Shown piece after piece: positions 35,760 through 48,505 of a stretch of DNA of 64,000 nucleotides (the stretch's first letter is position 1; every line of letters starts with the position of its first letter). Made by a program: the position numbers and the translations under genes. Origin of the DNA: Sialis fuliginosa (lineage: Eukaryota > Arthropoda > Insecta > Megaloptera > Sialidae); assembly GCA_961205875.1 (NCBI GenBank), contig OY540810.1:26226001-26290000 (forward strand), read 5' to 3'. A model generated the notes under the pieces. It saw nothing but the letters and a program-made list of their open reading frames with translations. It made no database searches and had not been told where the DNA came from.

Positions 35760-35890
35760 TTAAAAGATCTCTCTGGTAACAAATAGACAGACAGATTCGG
35801 AAAATGTTTGTCTTAACCTGAAACAGAAATATCAAGTGGAAATTTTGAAATCGGAGAACTGCTTTCAAAAATTATCACATAGCCTTTCCT
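35760..35890 (+). mobile_element. Family A, diverged tail fragment
   Basis: gacagacagattcggaaaat, gtttgtcttaacctgaaac, gaaatcggagaact and atcacatagc match the tail of family A at 22735-22850. Confidence 0.55.
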
Positions 35891-36584
35891 TATGATTTAG
35901 TTATGGCTAGAAAAAAAATTCTACCTAAGAAAAATTTGATAAATATGTTTTAGTTTAGGAGTTAAACATTGTTAATTATTAATAATTTATTCTTTCAATC
36001 GAGCCCTATCATTCAGTGTAAATGGGACCGCGATGTGGTTAAATGACCAACATTGTGGGTTAATGTAAAAATTAATATAAGTGGTAATAAATCGTAAATT
36101 TAATGGAACTGCTGCATAAATATGATAGCAGCTTTGTTAAAATATAATTTAAAGTAAAGGTAATATATTATTTGAAGAAATATACACTATGTTTTACAAC
36201 TGCTGTGTGAGATAAATTATTCGGAATTATACTTTGTTACTTTCTTCGAATAGATTTATGTATTGATTATATAAATAAATATATTCATACACTTAACTTA
36301 ATTGTGCTACATTACTATATAAATTTACAAAAAATAAAGTTCAATTATTTTGTCAGTTCAATTAATAGTCACTAATGTCAAGGATTTTTAAGTGTATAAA
36401 CATTTTTTTTACATTTTCGGCGAGAAAAGAAAATGATGTCGGCTTTAAAAAAATATAATACGTACGTTTTTAAAACAACTCATAATATGTTTTATTTATT
36501 ACTGAATCAAAACTACAAAATTTTCTAAGAGATATCAAAAATGTTATTTATGTATATAGATTATAACTATGTACATAAATAACA
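35891..36584. other. AT-rich intron stretch; nothing recognised
   Basis: No feature supported. Confidence 0.4.
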
Positions 36585-36836
36585 GGGGGGGGGGGGGTAA
36601 GGGAAAAAAACAACCCCCTATCTCACATAGGAGCAATGATATTTACGATTTTGTATATTTATATAATGAATAAAAAGCAAAAAAAAATAATTAATTAATA
36701 AATATTATTATTAATAGATAAATAATTAATAAAATTAATATTTCATCCCCTGTTTTAAAATATTATTTGTGCTGCCAACGTAAAAAAAATATACAACGCG
36801 GGCGAAGCCGCGTACATATTCGCTAGTATTGAATAT
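36585..36836 (-). repeat. Family D repeat, copy 2 (inverted), starting at a poly-G tract
   Basis: A 13-G run at 36585-36597 is followed by gggaaaaaaacaacccccta, atttacgattttgtatattt, ataatgaataaaaagc and ends gcgggcgaagccgcgtacat then attcgctagt, the inverse of the actagctgatacccgcggct start at 3559. Confidence 0.65.
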
Positions 36837-37384
36837 TTCGTATTGTATTTTGTTCAGAATATTCTAAAAAAGATTGAAGTCATATTTAAGTAAATATATA
36901 TAATTATCTATCTTTGTTATGATTTTATTAAGTAAAAGAGTAGAAAGAAATTAAAAAAATGCTATTTAAAATATGTTATCAGAAAAAATACCGAATTTTC
37001 TCTTATTTAATAATCCTTCTATCCCCAGCAATAAAAGAGATAGCAACGATGATCCGGTTAACTGTGAACCCTGTAAATATTGTATTTCAATTCGTTTCTA
37101 TATCTATTTGTTCAGATCCTTTCAATCCTACAAAGTCTGAGTAAAAAAATGTCATGTTAATGCTGTTTTTCGCGTATTCTACCATACGCCATAAAAAAAA
37201 TATCTTAAGTAGCTCACACAATTAGTACTTGCCATTAAAACTATTAGAGGTGAATTTATGTACCTCATGCAATCTATAAATAAATACACAGATATTACTT
37301 TTCATATTAGCACACCCAAAGCATGCTATGCTTTGCAGTGTGGTTTTACTCTCGTCCCATTTTTATTTTCGTATGAAATTTGAT
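36837..37384. other. AT-rich intron stretch; no gene
   Basis: The 61-codon ORF at 36959-37144 has no recognisable motif. Confidence 0.4.
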
Positions 37385-37690
37385 AAAACGAGCATTATAT
37401 ATTAAATTTCTTCAGTAACCCCCTTACATGTTTACATTTTCTAAATGAGAACATTACAATCTCCATATTCACTTAATTTAATATCGATTGGTTTTAATTT
37501 TCTGTCATAAAAATATAAACAAAGTTCAATTTGTCGTTTTTAGCCCGTTTTTACACCTTGTCAACAAACTGCAGCTCGCAATACGTAATAAATTAACATA
37601 AAACCTTTTGAATTCGCTTAATCTATTTGGAGAATAGAACCCTATTAAAACTCAGCCAAATCGGAGAACTAGAAGTAAGGAAATTTGCAG
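37385..37690 (-). repeat. Family F repeat, copy inverted to 29640-29935
   Basis: The reverse strand shows gatttggctgagttttaata, gaattc, and caatcgatattaaattaagt in the same order as the copy near 29.7 kb. Confidence 0.65.
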
Positions 37691-38750
37691 TTTATTTACA
37701 TCATTTTGCTTATTTTAACAAATTTTTTAATCGCAAATATATAGTTGATCGAGGTAGTTCGATAAATATCCGAAGCGAGCGCCACATTACATAGTTTTAA
37801 TTAATGTATATGTTCATCTGTCATATTATATTATTATAATTTATATGTATATTATATAACGTCGATATGTTCTGTATTTTAATTATTTTATTCAAAGTCA
37901 ATCAATGACTTTTTAAACAAGATAAAATTAGGTAAGTTCATTTTTAAAACAAAAATATAATATCATATAGTATAACCTATAAACATTTTTATTTTAGATC
38001 AATGTAAGTTTCTGTAAACGCCAGACATTAAGTGAATACAGCTGTTATCGTTGTAATTTAAAAATATGTGGATGTATTTATTTTATCTTTTTAATTATTA
38101 TTAAATTTTTATACATTGTCATATTAATACAATTTACGAAAAATCATGTATCCATTTTATATGTCATTAGTTAAAAAATGTACATTTAAATTTTGTATTG
38201 TATTAAATTATGTTATTGTCACATTGTTTGGTACGTTTTTCTATGAAAATATACGACGAAAATGAACATCTGGATATTGTTCATACTTTTCATTGTTGGT
38301 ATGGTATGTTTTTTTAAAATTTTGAATTGTGATTGTTGAAATTTAATGTTAATTCCGAAAAAATATAGTTGTATGATTAACGTATTATGACATGATAAAT
38401 TAAAATGTATTATTTATTATTTGTGGAAGATGTTTTTGTGACAAATTGTTTTAAGAAAATAGTGAGGTTATGTCATTTAACTTATAAAACCACTATTATT
38501 ACTATTAATATCAATTTAGACAAGAAATGAGAGTAAAAAATTAACATTTTTTAAAAACATTAGTTTCAAAAGTCTAAAGGGTGTGCTTTTTATGGCCAAG
38601 CCATGCTATTTAGTTTTAGTAATAAAGGAATTCATTCTAGGAAAATAAAAGTTTTTTTTATGAATTTAATATGAAATAATTCAATTTTCACTTTTGGGTG
38701 ATATTTGATTGAGTTAATCGTTTTGGCATTTGTATAGTAATAAAAGCTGT
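37691..38750. other. AT-rich intron stretch; nothing recognised
   Basis: No ORF or repeat partner, apart from gtgtgctttttatggccaag at 38582, which loosely mirrors ttatggttaagccataaaat at 39017. Confidence 0.4.
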
Positions 38751-39102
38751 TATGGATACCACAGGACTTTCTTATACGTAATACTGACAGTTTTACAGTG
38801 TACTTGTTTCTAATTTTATTTAAAAAATTATTTCTGTAAACTAATAAAAGATAGAATAAAATTAATGGGATTAAAAATGTAAATAATAATATTCTACAAC
38901 TTTTATCTAATGCATTTTATTTAAACAATGGTGCGAATAAGAAAAATATGTTTTGGATTAAAATTGTAGAGTTAGTTGTTATATATAACTTATATCCCAT
39001 TCATTTTTCAATCATTTATGGTTAAGCCATAAAATTGGAAACACCCACAGCCACAATGTTCACTGCCTGTATTACGTATAAGAAAGTCACATGGCACCTA
39101 TG
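38751..39102. mobile_element. Family S MITE, palindromic copy
   Basis: Arms share actttcttatacgtaatac (left 38766, complement at about 39069) and continue with gatagaataaaattaatggg against cttatatcccattcattttt. Single-arm copies lie at 58938-59110 and 63072-63220. No ORF. Confidence 0.7.
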
Positions 39103-39552
39103 GCAGATTGAACCATTAGAAATACATATAATTTTTAATTATTTTTTTGAAAAAATGAATAGAACATAAATTATAGATTAATAATAATTAATATTCTCTA
39201 CAATTTTCAGCATTTTCTCTAATTTGCACCGTTTCAAAAATAATATAAAATTAAAAATTGACAACAGTAAATATCTATTTTCCGTTTTAAAAAAAGGAGT
39301 TTTTTTTCGAGACAAAAATCTGTAATATAAAATTTCATCCTTCTACGATTTGTCGTATTTGAGTTACAGCGTCTACAGACAAACAGACATTATAGCGAAA
39401 ATATTCAGAACGGTTTCAGGATCAAAATAAATTCATCAAAATCCAGAATTCGAAAAAATCGGCTTTTTTTAACAATACTTACATGTGCTATATTCATTTT
39501 ATATTATTTATTTATTAACATTATTATTTTTTGTTTCAACTTATTTGAAATA
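39103..39552. other. AT-rich intron stretch; nothing recognised
   Basis: Short repeat-like text near 39345-39400; no partner. Confidence 0.4.
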
Positions 39553-39927
39553 AGGTACTGGCACCAGTTATGGCCGCTATAAGAGCAAGGTTTACTTTTT
39601 TTGTGATTGACGGGCTTCTTTTCTGTAATTCTCATGTTACTAATTAAACAAGTAACTTTTTATTTATTAATTAAAAGAATCGTCAAATTTGAAACAATGT
39701 AAAGCAATTGCTATGATAATATAATAATTAATAAATTATACTAATAATTAGTTGAAATGTCCATCATTTTGACACCTATTGACTGATTGTCATCAAATCA
39801 CGCTGTAAGACAGTTAATGTATATTGATTAATATTCAGAAATGGTATATAGTAATCAAATATCAACAAATATTTCTAATTAAAAAATAGCCATTACTGGG
39901 GTCATATCCAAGACTGGTGCTAGTACC
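39553..39927 (-). mobile_element. Family B MITE, inverted and internally shortened
   Basis: Ends aggtactggcaccagt and actggtgctagtacc. Carries the cgcccgtcaatca-type and tgaccccagtaatg-type landmarks of 15235-15771, but about 160 bp shorter. Confidence 0.82.
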
Positions 39928-40647
39928 ATATCAAGGTTTTCAAATTATCTTATCTCATTTGTAATAAAACTTTTAATGAAAAATACCAGTAGTAAGTTTT
40001 TTATAGTCAGGTACCCTTTTAAAAACTAATATATTTTATCAATAAAGCATTTTTTTAATTGAAACTAAATTTCGTTCCTTTTTTACATTTGAATGTACAT
40101 TATTTCGTATACCTAAGTATTACATATGTTTTATGTTGATCTACCTTTTCTTGCTACATATACTTACGTACACGTGTTATCATGCTTTTCTGAAAACTGC
40201 GACGGCTGTTAAAACAATTCAGATATAGCAAGAGTCTGTATATCGCAAGCGTTTGGATTTTCTCGTTGTTCTTGATTCAACTGTGACAATTGTAAGCTCT
40301 AACCTTCCCGGAATTGTTTCTATAACTGCTATTTTCAGAAAAGTAATATTATAACGAAATATATTTTTAGCTATAAACAATAATATACATGTCTACATTT
40401 CACTCACCATTTTTTTATTAGAACATAAAATAACAAGAATACATTTTCCATTTCATCACTTATGTTTAATATCTTGATCATTATGTTGGGTTCCAAATTT
40501 AATAAAGTAAATAAAATAAATTAAATTAAAATGAGATTAATACTTATAAAAAGATATGTTACTAAAATTTCCAATCCTTTAAACATTTATATATATACGT
40601 AATGCATCTATATATATGTAGGTATTCTATTAATTGTTTTCTTGATG
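39928..40647. other. AT-rich intron stretch; nothing recognised
   Basis: No feature supported. Confidence 0.4.
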
Positions 40648-40749
40648 TACCTACGGATTATTAGCATGCTCTCGAGCAAATGCTAAGCTAACACTATCTG
40701 TGGGGTATTAAATATAAATGACAGCCCACTGACAATTCTAATTAATGGT

Positions 40750-42208
40750 ACACAGAGAGAAAAGTCATGATAATTTTTATACAGAAAATCTTAGAAAAAT
40801 TACTGTGCTCTCTTATAATGCGTGCGCAATCGACGATACAAGTAAAAAATATTTATACGTCCATATAAAAATTATCAGTGCTTACATTATATAAATTGCT
40901 TTTTTATCACGGTAGAAATTACGGTGCTAGCATGGTAATTTTTGGAACGCTGTATCAGAAAACTGCCTTACCGGCCTTACCGATTCAGTAAAATTTCTAT
41001 AGCTTATTATTTTTTTTTTCAAACAGAAAGGTAAAAACAATAAAAAGCAATTTCATTTTAAGAAAGTTATCGATTTATTTATATAATATACATTGTTTTG
41101 AATTTTACAACTAATAATAGTTTACAAATATAGTTGTAGAACAATTTACATAAAGATATGACAACCAATACATGTGCAAAGAGACCGATTCACAGAACAA
41201 ATTAAATATAAAATAACGTATTTTCAATATCTAAAATCTAAACTAACCTATATCTGTCAAAACTTATTTTACAAATAAAACTTCTAAAAATAACACATTA
41301 AAACCGAACAAAACATTATTGTAAAACATTTATCACCCACATTCATTTAAAATTCGCACAAAACAATAATTTTAATAAAATAAAAACAATCATAGCCATT
41401 TTAAATCTAAATATGCTACACGTCCCGCTTTAAATATTATTCACACTAAAAACAATTTTGAATATAAATTAAAATATAATACTTTAAAATCACGATAACA
41501 TAGAAAAATATCTTTAAAATAGAAAACACTACACAATTACAATATGTACTTTTAAAACAAATATACATTCTAAATATGTATGTAACTGTCAGCTTATAGG
41601 CCGTCGGAAGATCGAAAATAGCCGACTGTACTCGAACCTTACTACCTTGTTTATGCTGATAGTAAAATTTGCTTTATATCCTAACTTTCCATTAAGATAT
41701 ATCGAAAACCATAAATCTGAGATCTAGACATGATACGTATGATTTTTAGAGAATCGTTTTACAAACAAAATAAAACCATACATACATCTCCACGATAAAC
41801 AGTTAATGAGATATCACATTTTTAGTTTTTGTGTTTTCAACATAATTGGTATCTTCTGTCTTTTTCTTTCTTTCTGCTTTTGCCAGATATCTTTGAAATA
41901 TCATTGAATTTTATAAGTCAGTATTGTAAAATTTATCAGACCGCCTAATAATTTACATCAACTTAAATAGCATTTTTTTTAAGAAAAACAATTAAAAAAT
42001 ACAAATTTGTCAAGATAGGAACTTTTTACTGTGCTGTTTTATAAATTTCGCTGGCCTGTATTTTAAAAAATACTATTGTGTCCTTTACTTTTTATATTAT
42101 GAATTTTAATTTTTCTTATTTTACCGTATAAAATTGACCATATTCGACTTTCGCACATCGTTTATAGTGCAGAGCACAGTAATTTTTCTAAGATTTTTCT
42201 CTCCGTGT
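40750..42208. mobile_element. Element H (about 1.46 kb) inserted in family G
   Basis: Inverted ends tacacagagagaaaa and tttttctctccgtgta, continuing tcttagaaaaattactgtgc against gcacagtaatttttctaaga. The left arm has an extra ~25 bp. The interior is AT-rich with no ORF over 60 codons. Class unknown; target duplication not clear. Confidence 0.65.
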
Positions 42209-42303
42209 ATGGTTTATAATAGTTTATATGAATATTTATATAAGTAGAAATTAGCGATCTAAGGCAGTGGTGACATGTGCAGGTACATCATAAAATGAAA
42301 AGC

Positions 42304-42763
42304 ATATTCGCTATGGTCAGTGACCACTTTGCCACTTATCGGATAAAACTTGAACCCTTCTGAAGTTCCCAAACAGCCATTTGAAATTTTTAAATATAAT
42401 GTAAAAAGGAAAAAAATATGTAAATAAGCAATTAAAATTATTAAAATGTAATCAAAAATAGAAGAATAACTATAACGTTGCGGTGTACCAAATTGTGACA
42501 ATAAAAGTTTTCATCTGTTACAAACATGCAGCTGTCAAAGAAATATGGGTGAAAAATTTAAACTTACTAACCTCCATTAATTATAAAAATATTTATGTTT
42601 GCTGTGTTCATTTTACTCCCAATGACGTTTTTAATAGTACATTTACATTGAACGGTAAATAATATTAATAATAGAAATCTTAATTTGAATTCAAATCGCT
42701 GTTTGGGAACTTCAGAAGTTTTATCCGATATGTGGCAGAGTGTTCACTGACCATAGCGAATAC
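42304..42763. mobile_element. Family C MITE, copy 2, inserted in family G
   Basis: TIRs tattcgctatggtcagtgac and its complement gttcactgaccatagcgaat; inner ggataaaacttgaacccttc and cagaagttttatccgatatg. TA on both sides. The 80-codon minus-strand ORF at 42259-42501 is read from it and is not a gene. Confidence 0.85.
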
Positions 42764-42872
42764 ATTATTATTTATTTATTACCACCACTGTAAAATCATA
42801 ATGATTTGACTCCTCGCAGACAGCGTTAGCTTTTCCTCTAGAGAAAATTCTTTATAATACCTAACATGAGCA

Positions 42873-43695
42873 TCTCATGTACAAAAGATATTTTTCTTAA
42901 ATTATAGAGTCATGCTATACGATAAAATTTATAGCTTCTCTACATTTTGACCGTCATCTCAAAGTTTTATTTTTCTTGTAAATATTATATACTCTGTACC
43001 TTTCCACTCTGTTTATTATGGATATTTGTTATTCTAAACTTTAACAGAATTAATTAAATTAATTATATATCTACACTGTAACGTCAGCATCTTTTTGTTC
43101 GATATTATCTTAAAGTTTGTTTAAATAATTCTCCATTACGTAAAATATTATTATCTGTATTTATAATCCTTTTGAACAAAACATTTGTGTTTTGTGTACC
43201 TATGTGTCTTAATACATGTAATTACAGAATGAGTTTAATATGAAAACAATGCTTTGTTGTATACATATACAAATATGTACTCAACAATGCTTTTTAGTAT
43301 ATGTACATTATATAGGTACATATATCGTACATATTTTATATTTTCATGAGTCATAATTATGTTAATAAAAATAATATAAACATGCATATAGTATTTGTTA
43401 CGGTTTATATATAACCTAGAGTTACTCATAGTAGAAGTTCTGACAGCCTGAATCCATTTGTGATTGATTGTAGTAGCCACGTCTCATTCATAGCCGTATT
43501 TTTTGATTTTATCAATCAATACTATAAAATATACTTCATTATGTTCAATATTCACTTTTATTTTTATTTTTTATGCCTGCTAAAATTAATATATAAATTA
43601 TATTTTCAATAAATCGCGTTACTAATTGAATTAGTCACATTAAATTTCACTAAAAGAATAATGATTTTGAATCAAAATTATTTCGATTTATCAAT
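42873..43695. other. AT-rich intron stretch; nothing recognised
   Basis: The minus-strand 81-codon ORF at 43235-43480 is low-complexity. Confidence 0.4.
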
Positions 43696-43701
43696 TAGTG
43701 A

Positions 43702-44247
43702 GTACGTTTACACAGTGCTGTTGTTTCGGTTTTACTATACCGATGTAATGTAGTTAAATCGTTTTTAGTGGTGTTGGTTACACATATGAGAATAAGTAAC
43801 ATCAGCTGGAATTATAATTCCGATTTGACGTACGCTATAAGTTTGATGGCGTACCAACAAGAAATTCCAAAAGTACTTTGTCTTCTCTATGTTCCACAAA
43901 TTACGCTTTCTTTTGTTTTCAATCTCTTCGTCTCAAGTGTTTTAACTGACGACGCTTTTACAAATGTTAATACGAAGTGCATTACGATGAAATCCCTACA
44001 TTCCGTAGATACTTATATTTTTTAAGGTTGGCGAAATATGTTAGATATAACTATGTCCATACAGTTTACACGCGTTTTTATTCCTGCTCTATACCGCTTT
44101 AGTTATGCTATGCCTGTAGGTCAACAGGGATAGCATAACTAAACCTGATTTGTTATATCAGGTGTAATGCACCATCTACACGAACTTTTACCCGGTTTTA
44201 TTACATCGGTTACAGTAAACCGGAATAACAGCGCTGTGTAAACGAAC
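43702..44247. mobile_element. Element M, 546 bp, 6-bp target duplication
   Basis: TIRs gtacgtttacacag and, complemented, gttcgtttacacag, with homology running about 50 bp inward (ctgttgtttcggtttactat type). The direct repeat tagtga flanks it (43696-43701 and 44248-44253). Inside is a 20-bp-armed hairpin, tttagttatgctatgcctgt and its near complement, at about 44098-44143. The 85-codon ORF at 43768-44025 has no recognisable domain. Confidence 0.82.
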
Positions 44248-44253
44248 TAGTGA

Positions 44254-45253
44254 TTTCTAACTAATTCAATTTTAGAGTGTGACGTTGTCATAACTCTTAA
44301 TGAAGTGTCTTTAATATAACCCTGATTCAGTATATTTTAGACATGTTTGGGTTTCGATAACAATATTTTTATATTAATTAAACTTTTATTAGGTAGGTAG
44401 TATTTGCACTCCACCAGTTTTTTTTTCAATTTTTTTTATGGAACACCGTAAATAATGTACGAAATTCGCATTTAATGTTAGAAATATACTTTTTGAAATT
44501 AACCAAAATTTAATACTTTATATTTTGGAAAAAGTAAGAGCTTTGTACTGACGATTTTCATATAAATAGTAGTAGTTAATATTCTTTTGAAAATCTGCTG
44601 ATAATAATATTAAGGTAAAAATGTATCACTCTTATTTTTCAATCAAATTCATGTTATTTCAATCAAATACATAAGGTACAGGGGGAATTATAACTTTAAT
44701 TTATTTGACACAAAGAGATTTTTTATTTAATTAATGGAAAAAGTTTTTACAATTCATTACAAAATATTTTCTGTTTACTACAATATTTTTTTGTCAAAGC
44801 CCTCTTATTTGATTGACATTTCAACAATATGTTCTTGATTATAAAAATTAAATGGGAATTACAAAAAAAAACTTACATAATTGATAAAATAAATGTAATT
44901 TTTAAACAAAATACAAACTTTATAATTTAACAATTTTATTTATATTGAAGTAAGCACTACAAAGAGTATATTAATTGAATATATTTAAATAGTGACAAAA
45001 GCAGCTAGCGTCTAAAACATTCAACATCAAAGATGAAAATAAGTTTGATTAAATCTTTATTCAACTGATAGTCGTTTTTATCAGCCTGTTTAACATTTGA
45101 ATTCCGACAGCGAAAATAATTACTGTCAAATTAAAAAGGAAATAGCTTCGTATATTTTCTTTTGTTTTGTAGCAAAAGATACTTACAATTTAATATGAGT
45201 TTTGATGTTCGAGTTATGCGAACTAACAATAAGAAACAGAATTTTATAATAAA
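44254..45253. other. AT-rich intron stretch; nothing recognised
   Basis: No feature supported. Confidence 0.4.
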
Positions 45254-45595
45254 ACTAGCTGACCCGGCAAACGTTGTTTTGCAATGTATATTATTTGTAG
45301 GAAACATTAAAAATCGCGATGGTAAAATAGGGGTTGATTGTAAAGGGTTGAAAATTCAGGGTTATATGTATTTACTAATGCTGTATCATAAAAAAATTAA
45401 AAAAAAAAATTTATCTAAAATTGAAAAAAAAAATTTAGGGGTGGATTACCCTTAACATTTAGGGGGATGAAAAATAGATGTTGTCCGATTCTCAGACCTA
45501 CCCAATATGCACACAAAATTTCATGAGAATCGGGAAAGCCGTTTCGGAGGAGTTTAACCACAAACACTGCGACACGAGAATTTTATATATTAGAT
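45254..45595 (+). repeat. Dispersed repeat R (actagctgacccggcaaacg ... gcgacacgagaattttatat)
   Basis: Both ends are characteristic of a widespread insect repeat: actagctgacccggcaaacg at the left, and aagccgtttcggaggagttt then ccacaaacactgcgacacga at the right. The 97-codon ORF at 45162-45455 runs through it and is not a gene. Confidence 0.7.
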
Positions 45596-47159
45596 TAAAT
45601 TTTCTTAATGTCAAAATTTTTATGCCTAATGAAAAAATTACGACTTGGTCGTTCTAAAAATCTATGTATAAAAATAAAAAACCTATAAAATTAAATTGTA
45701 AACAGTCAAATTGCTAATTTTCACTAAAAAGGCACAAAAAGAAATTTTGCGTAATATACATATTTTATTGTTGAAATTGATATCTATATAAAATCTAAAT
45801 ATATATTACAGGTTTTGTGTAGTTTTATAAAAAGGGGGTGAATCTAACGTAGTTATATTTTTCAATACGTTTATACATATACAATAAATAGTTTGGACAA
45901 TAAGATGGTTAAAAAAATTAAAGTAGATATATTGTTCTATATAAAATGTATCTTATGATTTTTAGATTAACCTAATTTAAAAATACGATTCTTCATAATT
46001 TTAAGACAACACAATGGTTAAAGTAAACTGATATAAGATTACATAAAAGAATCCACCATGAATTTAAATTACAGGTAAATTTGTTTAGTCTAACTTTTTT
46101 TTAATGTCTAAAAGATACTCTTAGGGTTTCAAAAAACAAAATACAAAATACATTAATTAAAATCACGATACTTTTATGTATTAAATAATAAATACTAGAC
46201 TATTTAATACATACGGAATTTAGGTCATTTTTTCCGGTACTAACAATAAGATATCTGTATTGGTAGGTATAAAAAATACCTATATTTCGGTATTTGTAAT
46301 TAGTAATAAAAAACAAACAAGTAACTTTTAGGTAGTTGATTTGACACTAAAAAAACCTTTTTATTAGCTAAATTATTTTGTGATTTTATGTTATTGTAAT
46401 GCCCAATTATGATATGTAGTTTCTCGATATGTGACAGATTTTTTTAGAAAACATTTTATTTTTAATAAAAATGCCGAGTGCATATTGCATATGACTCACA
46501 ATGGCAGAAGCTGATATCATATACTATTTTTTTTTATAATATAATATATTATACAAATATAATATTATTTTTTATTATAAACTATTTTTATGGTAGTTCT
46601 CGTGCTACTAAATTTTAAAAACTATTCAAAGGGAAGTTAATAATATACTTACTACCTGCGTATAAAAAAAATCAAACCACTTCAATTAAAAGTTGCAAAC
46701 TAGCTGTATGTTGATTACCTTGTAGTAGTCTTTTTACAGACGAGCGTTTTTCAAAGCTAGGAATGCAATTACAATTACCGTCCGTCCGGTATTATCCAGG
46801 ATTTTCAGTATTAACATATTTGTCCCTTGTCCCGTGTAAAGTCTGTGAACACAGTATGCAATATACATTCATGAATTATATTTGTTAGTGAAGTTGTGGA
46901 AAGCTAATTATGCCAAAAAGTTTTTTTTGATTTCGTCTTTTTACTGCTTTTGCTACATAATATACATATGTACACGTCATATACGACATACATACATATG
47001 TACATAGTAATTCATATGTATACCTAATATATAAAATGTAAATATATTTTTTATGATTTAATAGAATAGATAAGCGATTTACAAATTTTGGGTCGCGATT
47101 TTTTTTTGAAAATGTGATTATTTAATATATAAAAATTTAATAAAATACATTATAAATAA
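45596..47159. other. AT-rich intron stretch; nothing recognised
   Basis: No feature supported. Confidence 0.4.
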
Positions 47160-47650
47160 TATTATTAATAAAATTGTATATATCGCCCAGTTTGGAAACG
47201 GTCAAATATCTCGAAATTGAAACATTTCTGAGAAAAATGTTTAGAACCAAAGATTTAGGGTTTAAAAAGTTCTATTCAACTATCGTATCCGTTTACCCTT
47301 GAGTGGAGGGGTCAAGGCGAGATTAAGGCCAACATGATTTTTTCAATTGAATACCCCATTTTTTTTATCATACGTAAGGTACTTTGGTCAACTACATTCG
47401 CATAAGTACCAACATTTATGATTTCCTGGTTGAACGGTACAATATCAAGCATTAAAATACAACAATGAGAGCATATGTTTGGCCCGGCATCCGAATTGTC
47501 GAGTTCAACGCTGGTAGCATTTGACGGTGCCGACTGCCAGACCGGCAAATTAGCTGGGCCGATGTACGTGTTGCCGGTGTGTGGAAAAACGTTCTATACT
47601 AATGCTACCGACACCGTAAATTCTAAAGCTCATAATCATACAATTCTCAA
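47160..47650 (-). other. Coding-like GC-richer patch of unknown origin
   Basis: Composition is clearly richer in G and C than the surroundings. The minus strand at 47312-47548 reads, after an in-frame TTG, PVWQSAPSNATSVELDNSDA and then GPNICSHCCILMLDIVPFNQ, which looks protein-like rather than random. An overlapping + frame (47475-47666, MFGPASELSSSTLVAFDGAD) is less convincing. I recognise no family. It may be a fragment of a transposon gene or another captured gene. A family B MITE piece abuts its right side. Confidence 0.35.
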
Positions 47651-47656
47651 ACATAT

Positions 47657-47888
47657 CATTTTGTAATAATTAGAAAGTGTCCATCACTGCGTGCTCATTA
47701 CTGGTTCTACTTTATCTATCACTGGAGAAAAAACATAAACAAAAAAAACTATATTAGCGGACTATGGTAATTAAATTGATTAAATAAAGAGTGACTTGTT
47801 TTATTAGTAACATGAGTTCATGAGAATTACAAAAAAGAAGCCCGTCAATCAGAAAAACAGTAAGTCTTGCTCTTATAGTGGCCATAAT
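47657..47888 (+). mobile_element. Family B MITE, right-half fragment
   Basis: Matches 15535-15757 of the full copy (gtgtccatcactgcgtgctc, ggtaattaaattgattaaat, agaagcccgtcaatca) and ends ataatggccat-like without a proper inverted end. Confidence 0.75.
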
Positions 47889-48505
47889 AAAACCTAATTC
47901 TATTCAGGGTATTTATAATTTATAATTATAAGTTAATGGTCCTAATAATAAGAAATAAGTAAAAAATATGTTTATTTTCCTAGAAGCTTTAATTAGTTTC
48001 ATACTTTGACTTTTGAACAACTCTTACACAACTGCTACAAATCCAGTTAATCGGAAGCAGGATATTAAGAGTGCAATGTCATTATAATGTCTTTTCATCC
48101 TCTATAATTGTAAGTCGTACGAGCACTACTCCGCACGTTTTCATCTATCTAGATTAATCTAGATTATGTTTCTTTAGTAACTGTGGTGAACTGTGTGAAA
48201 TGTTCTCATAAAGAGTTCAATATATTTAAGATGGTTTTTGCTTTCTTTACTTTTACGATTCACACTCTTTCAGTAAGGGATTAGCAGATGTGGTTTCTGG
48301 TGAAAATAATAATATGACTGGTTTCTTTCTGTTTTTGAATCTTTGTAAATATCAGTAAGCTTTTCATTTCAATCAAAAAATATTTTTTCGTAGAATACTT
48401 ATGATTGCTTCTCTGCAAGATACTCGATTTTGGTAATTTTAAAAGTGTTTTCTAAAAATATTTTTTTACATGATAAAAACATTTTTATTATCTTATAAAT
48501 TTAAA
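47889..48505. other. AT-rich intron stretch; nothing recognised
   Basis: No feature supported. Confidence 0.4.

Larger units (their letters stand above)
40648..42872. mobile_element. Family G MITE, copy 2, split by two other elements
   Basis: Outer arms (gctaagctaacactatctgt at 40682; gacagcgttagcttttcctc at 42820) match family G at 11903-12268. The pieces of G interior also match: gtgacatgtgcaggtacatc/ataaaatg at about 42272-42297 against gccaagtgtacctcataaaatg, and ttattaccaccactgtaaaa at 42777 against ttattaccactgatttaaaa. The two insertions are H and a family C MITE. Removing them leaves about 300 bp, close to the first copy's length. Confidence 0.75.

Noticed and set aside
42259-42501. 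Minus-strand 80-codon ORF with membrane-like residues
   Set aside because: Read entirely from family C and G MITE sequence.
45162-45455. 97-codon ORF as a gene
   Set aside because: Runs through the dispersed repeat starting actagctgacccggc; the rest is poly-Lys from A-rich DNA.
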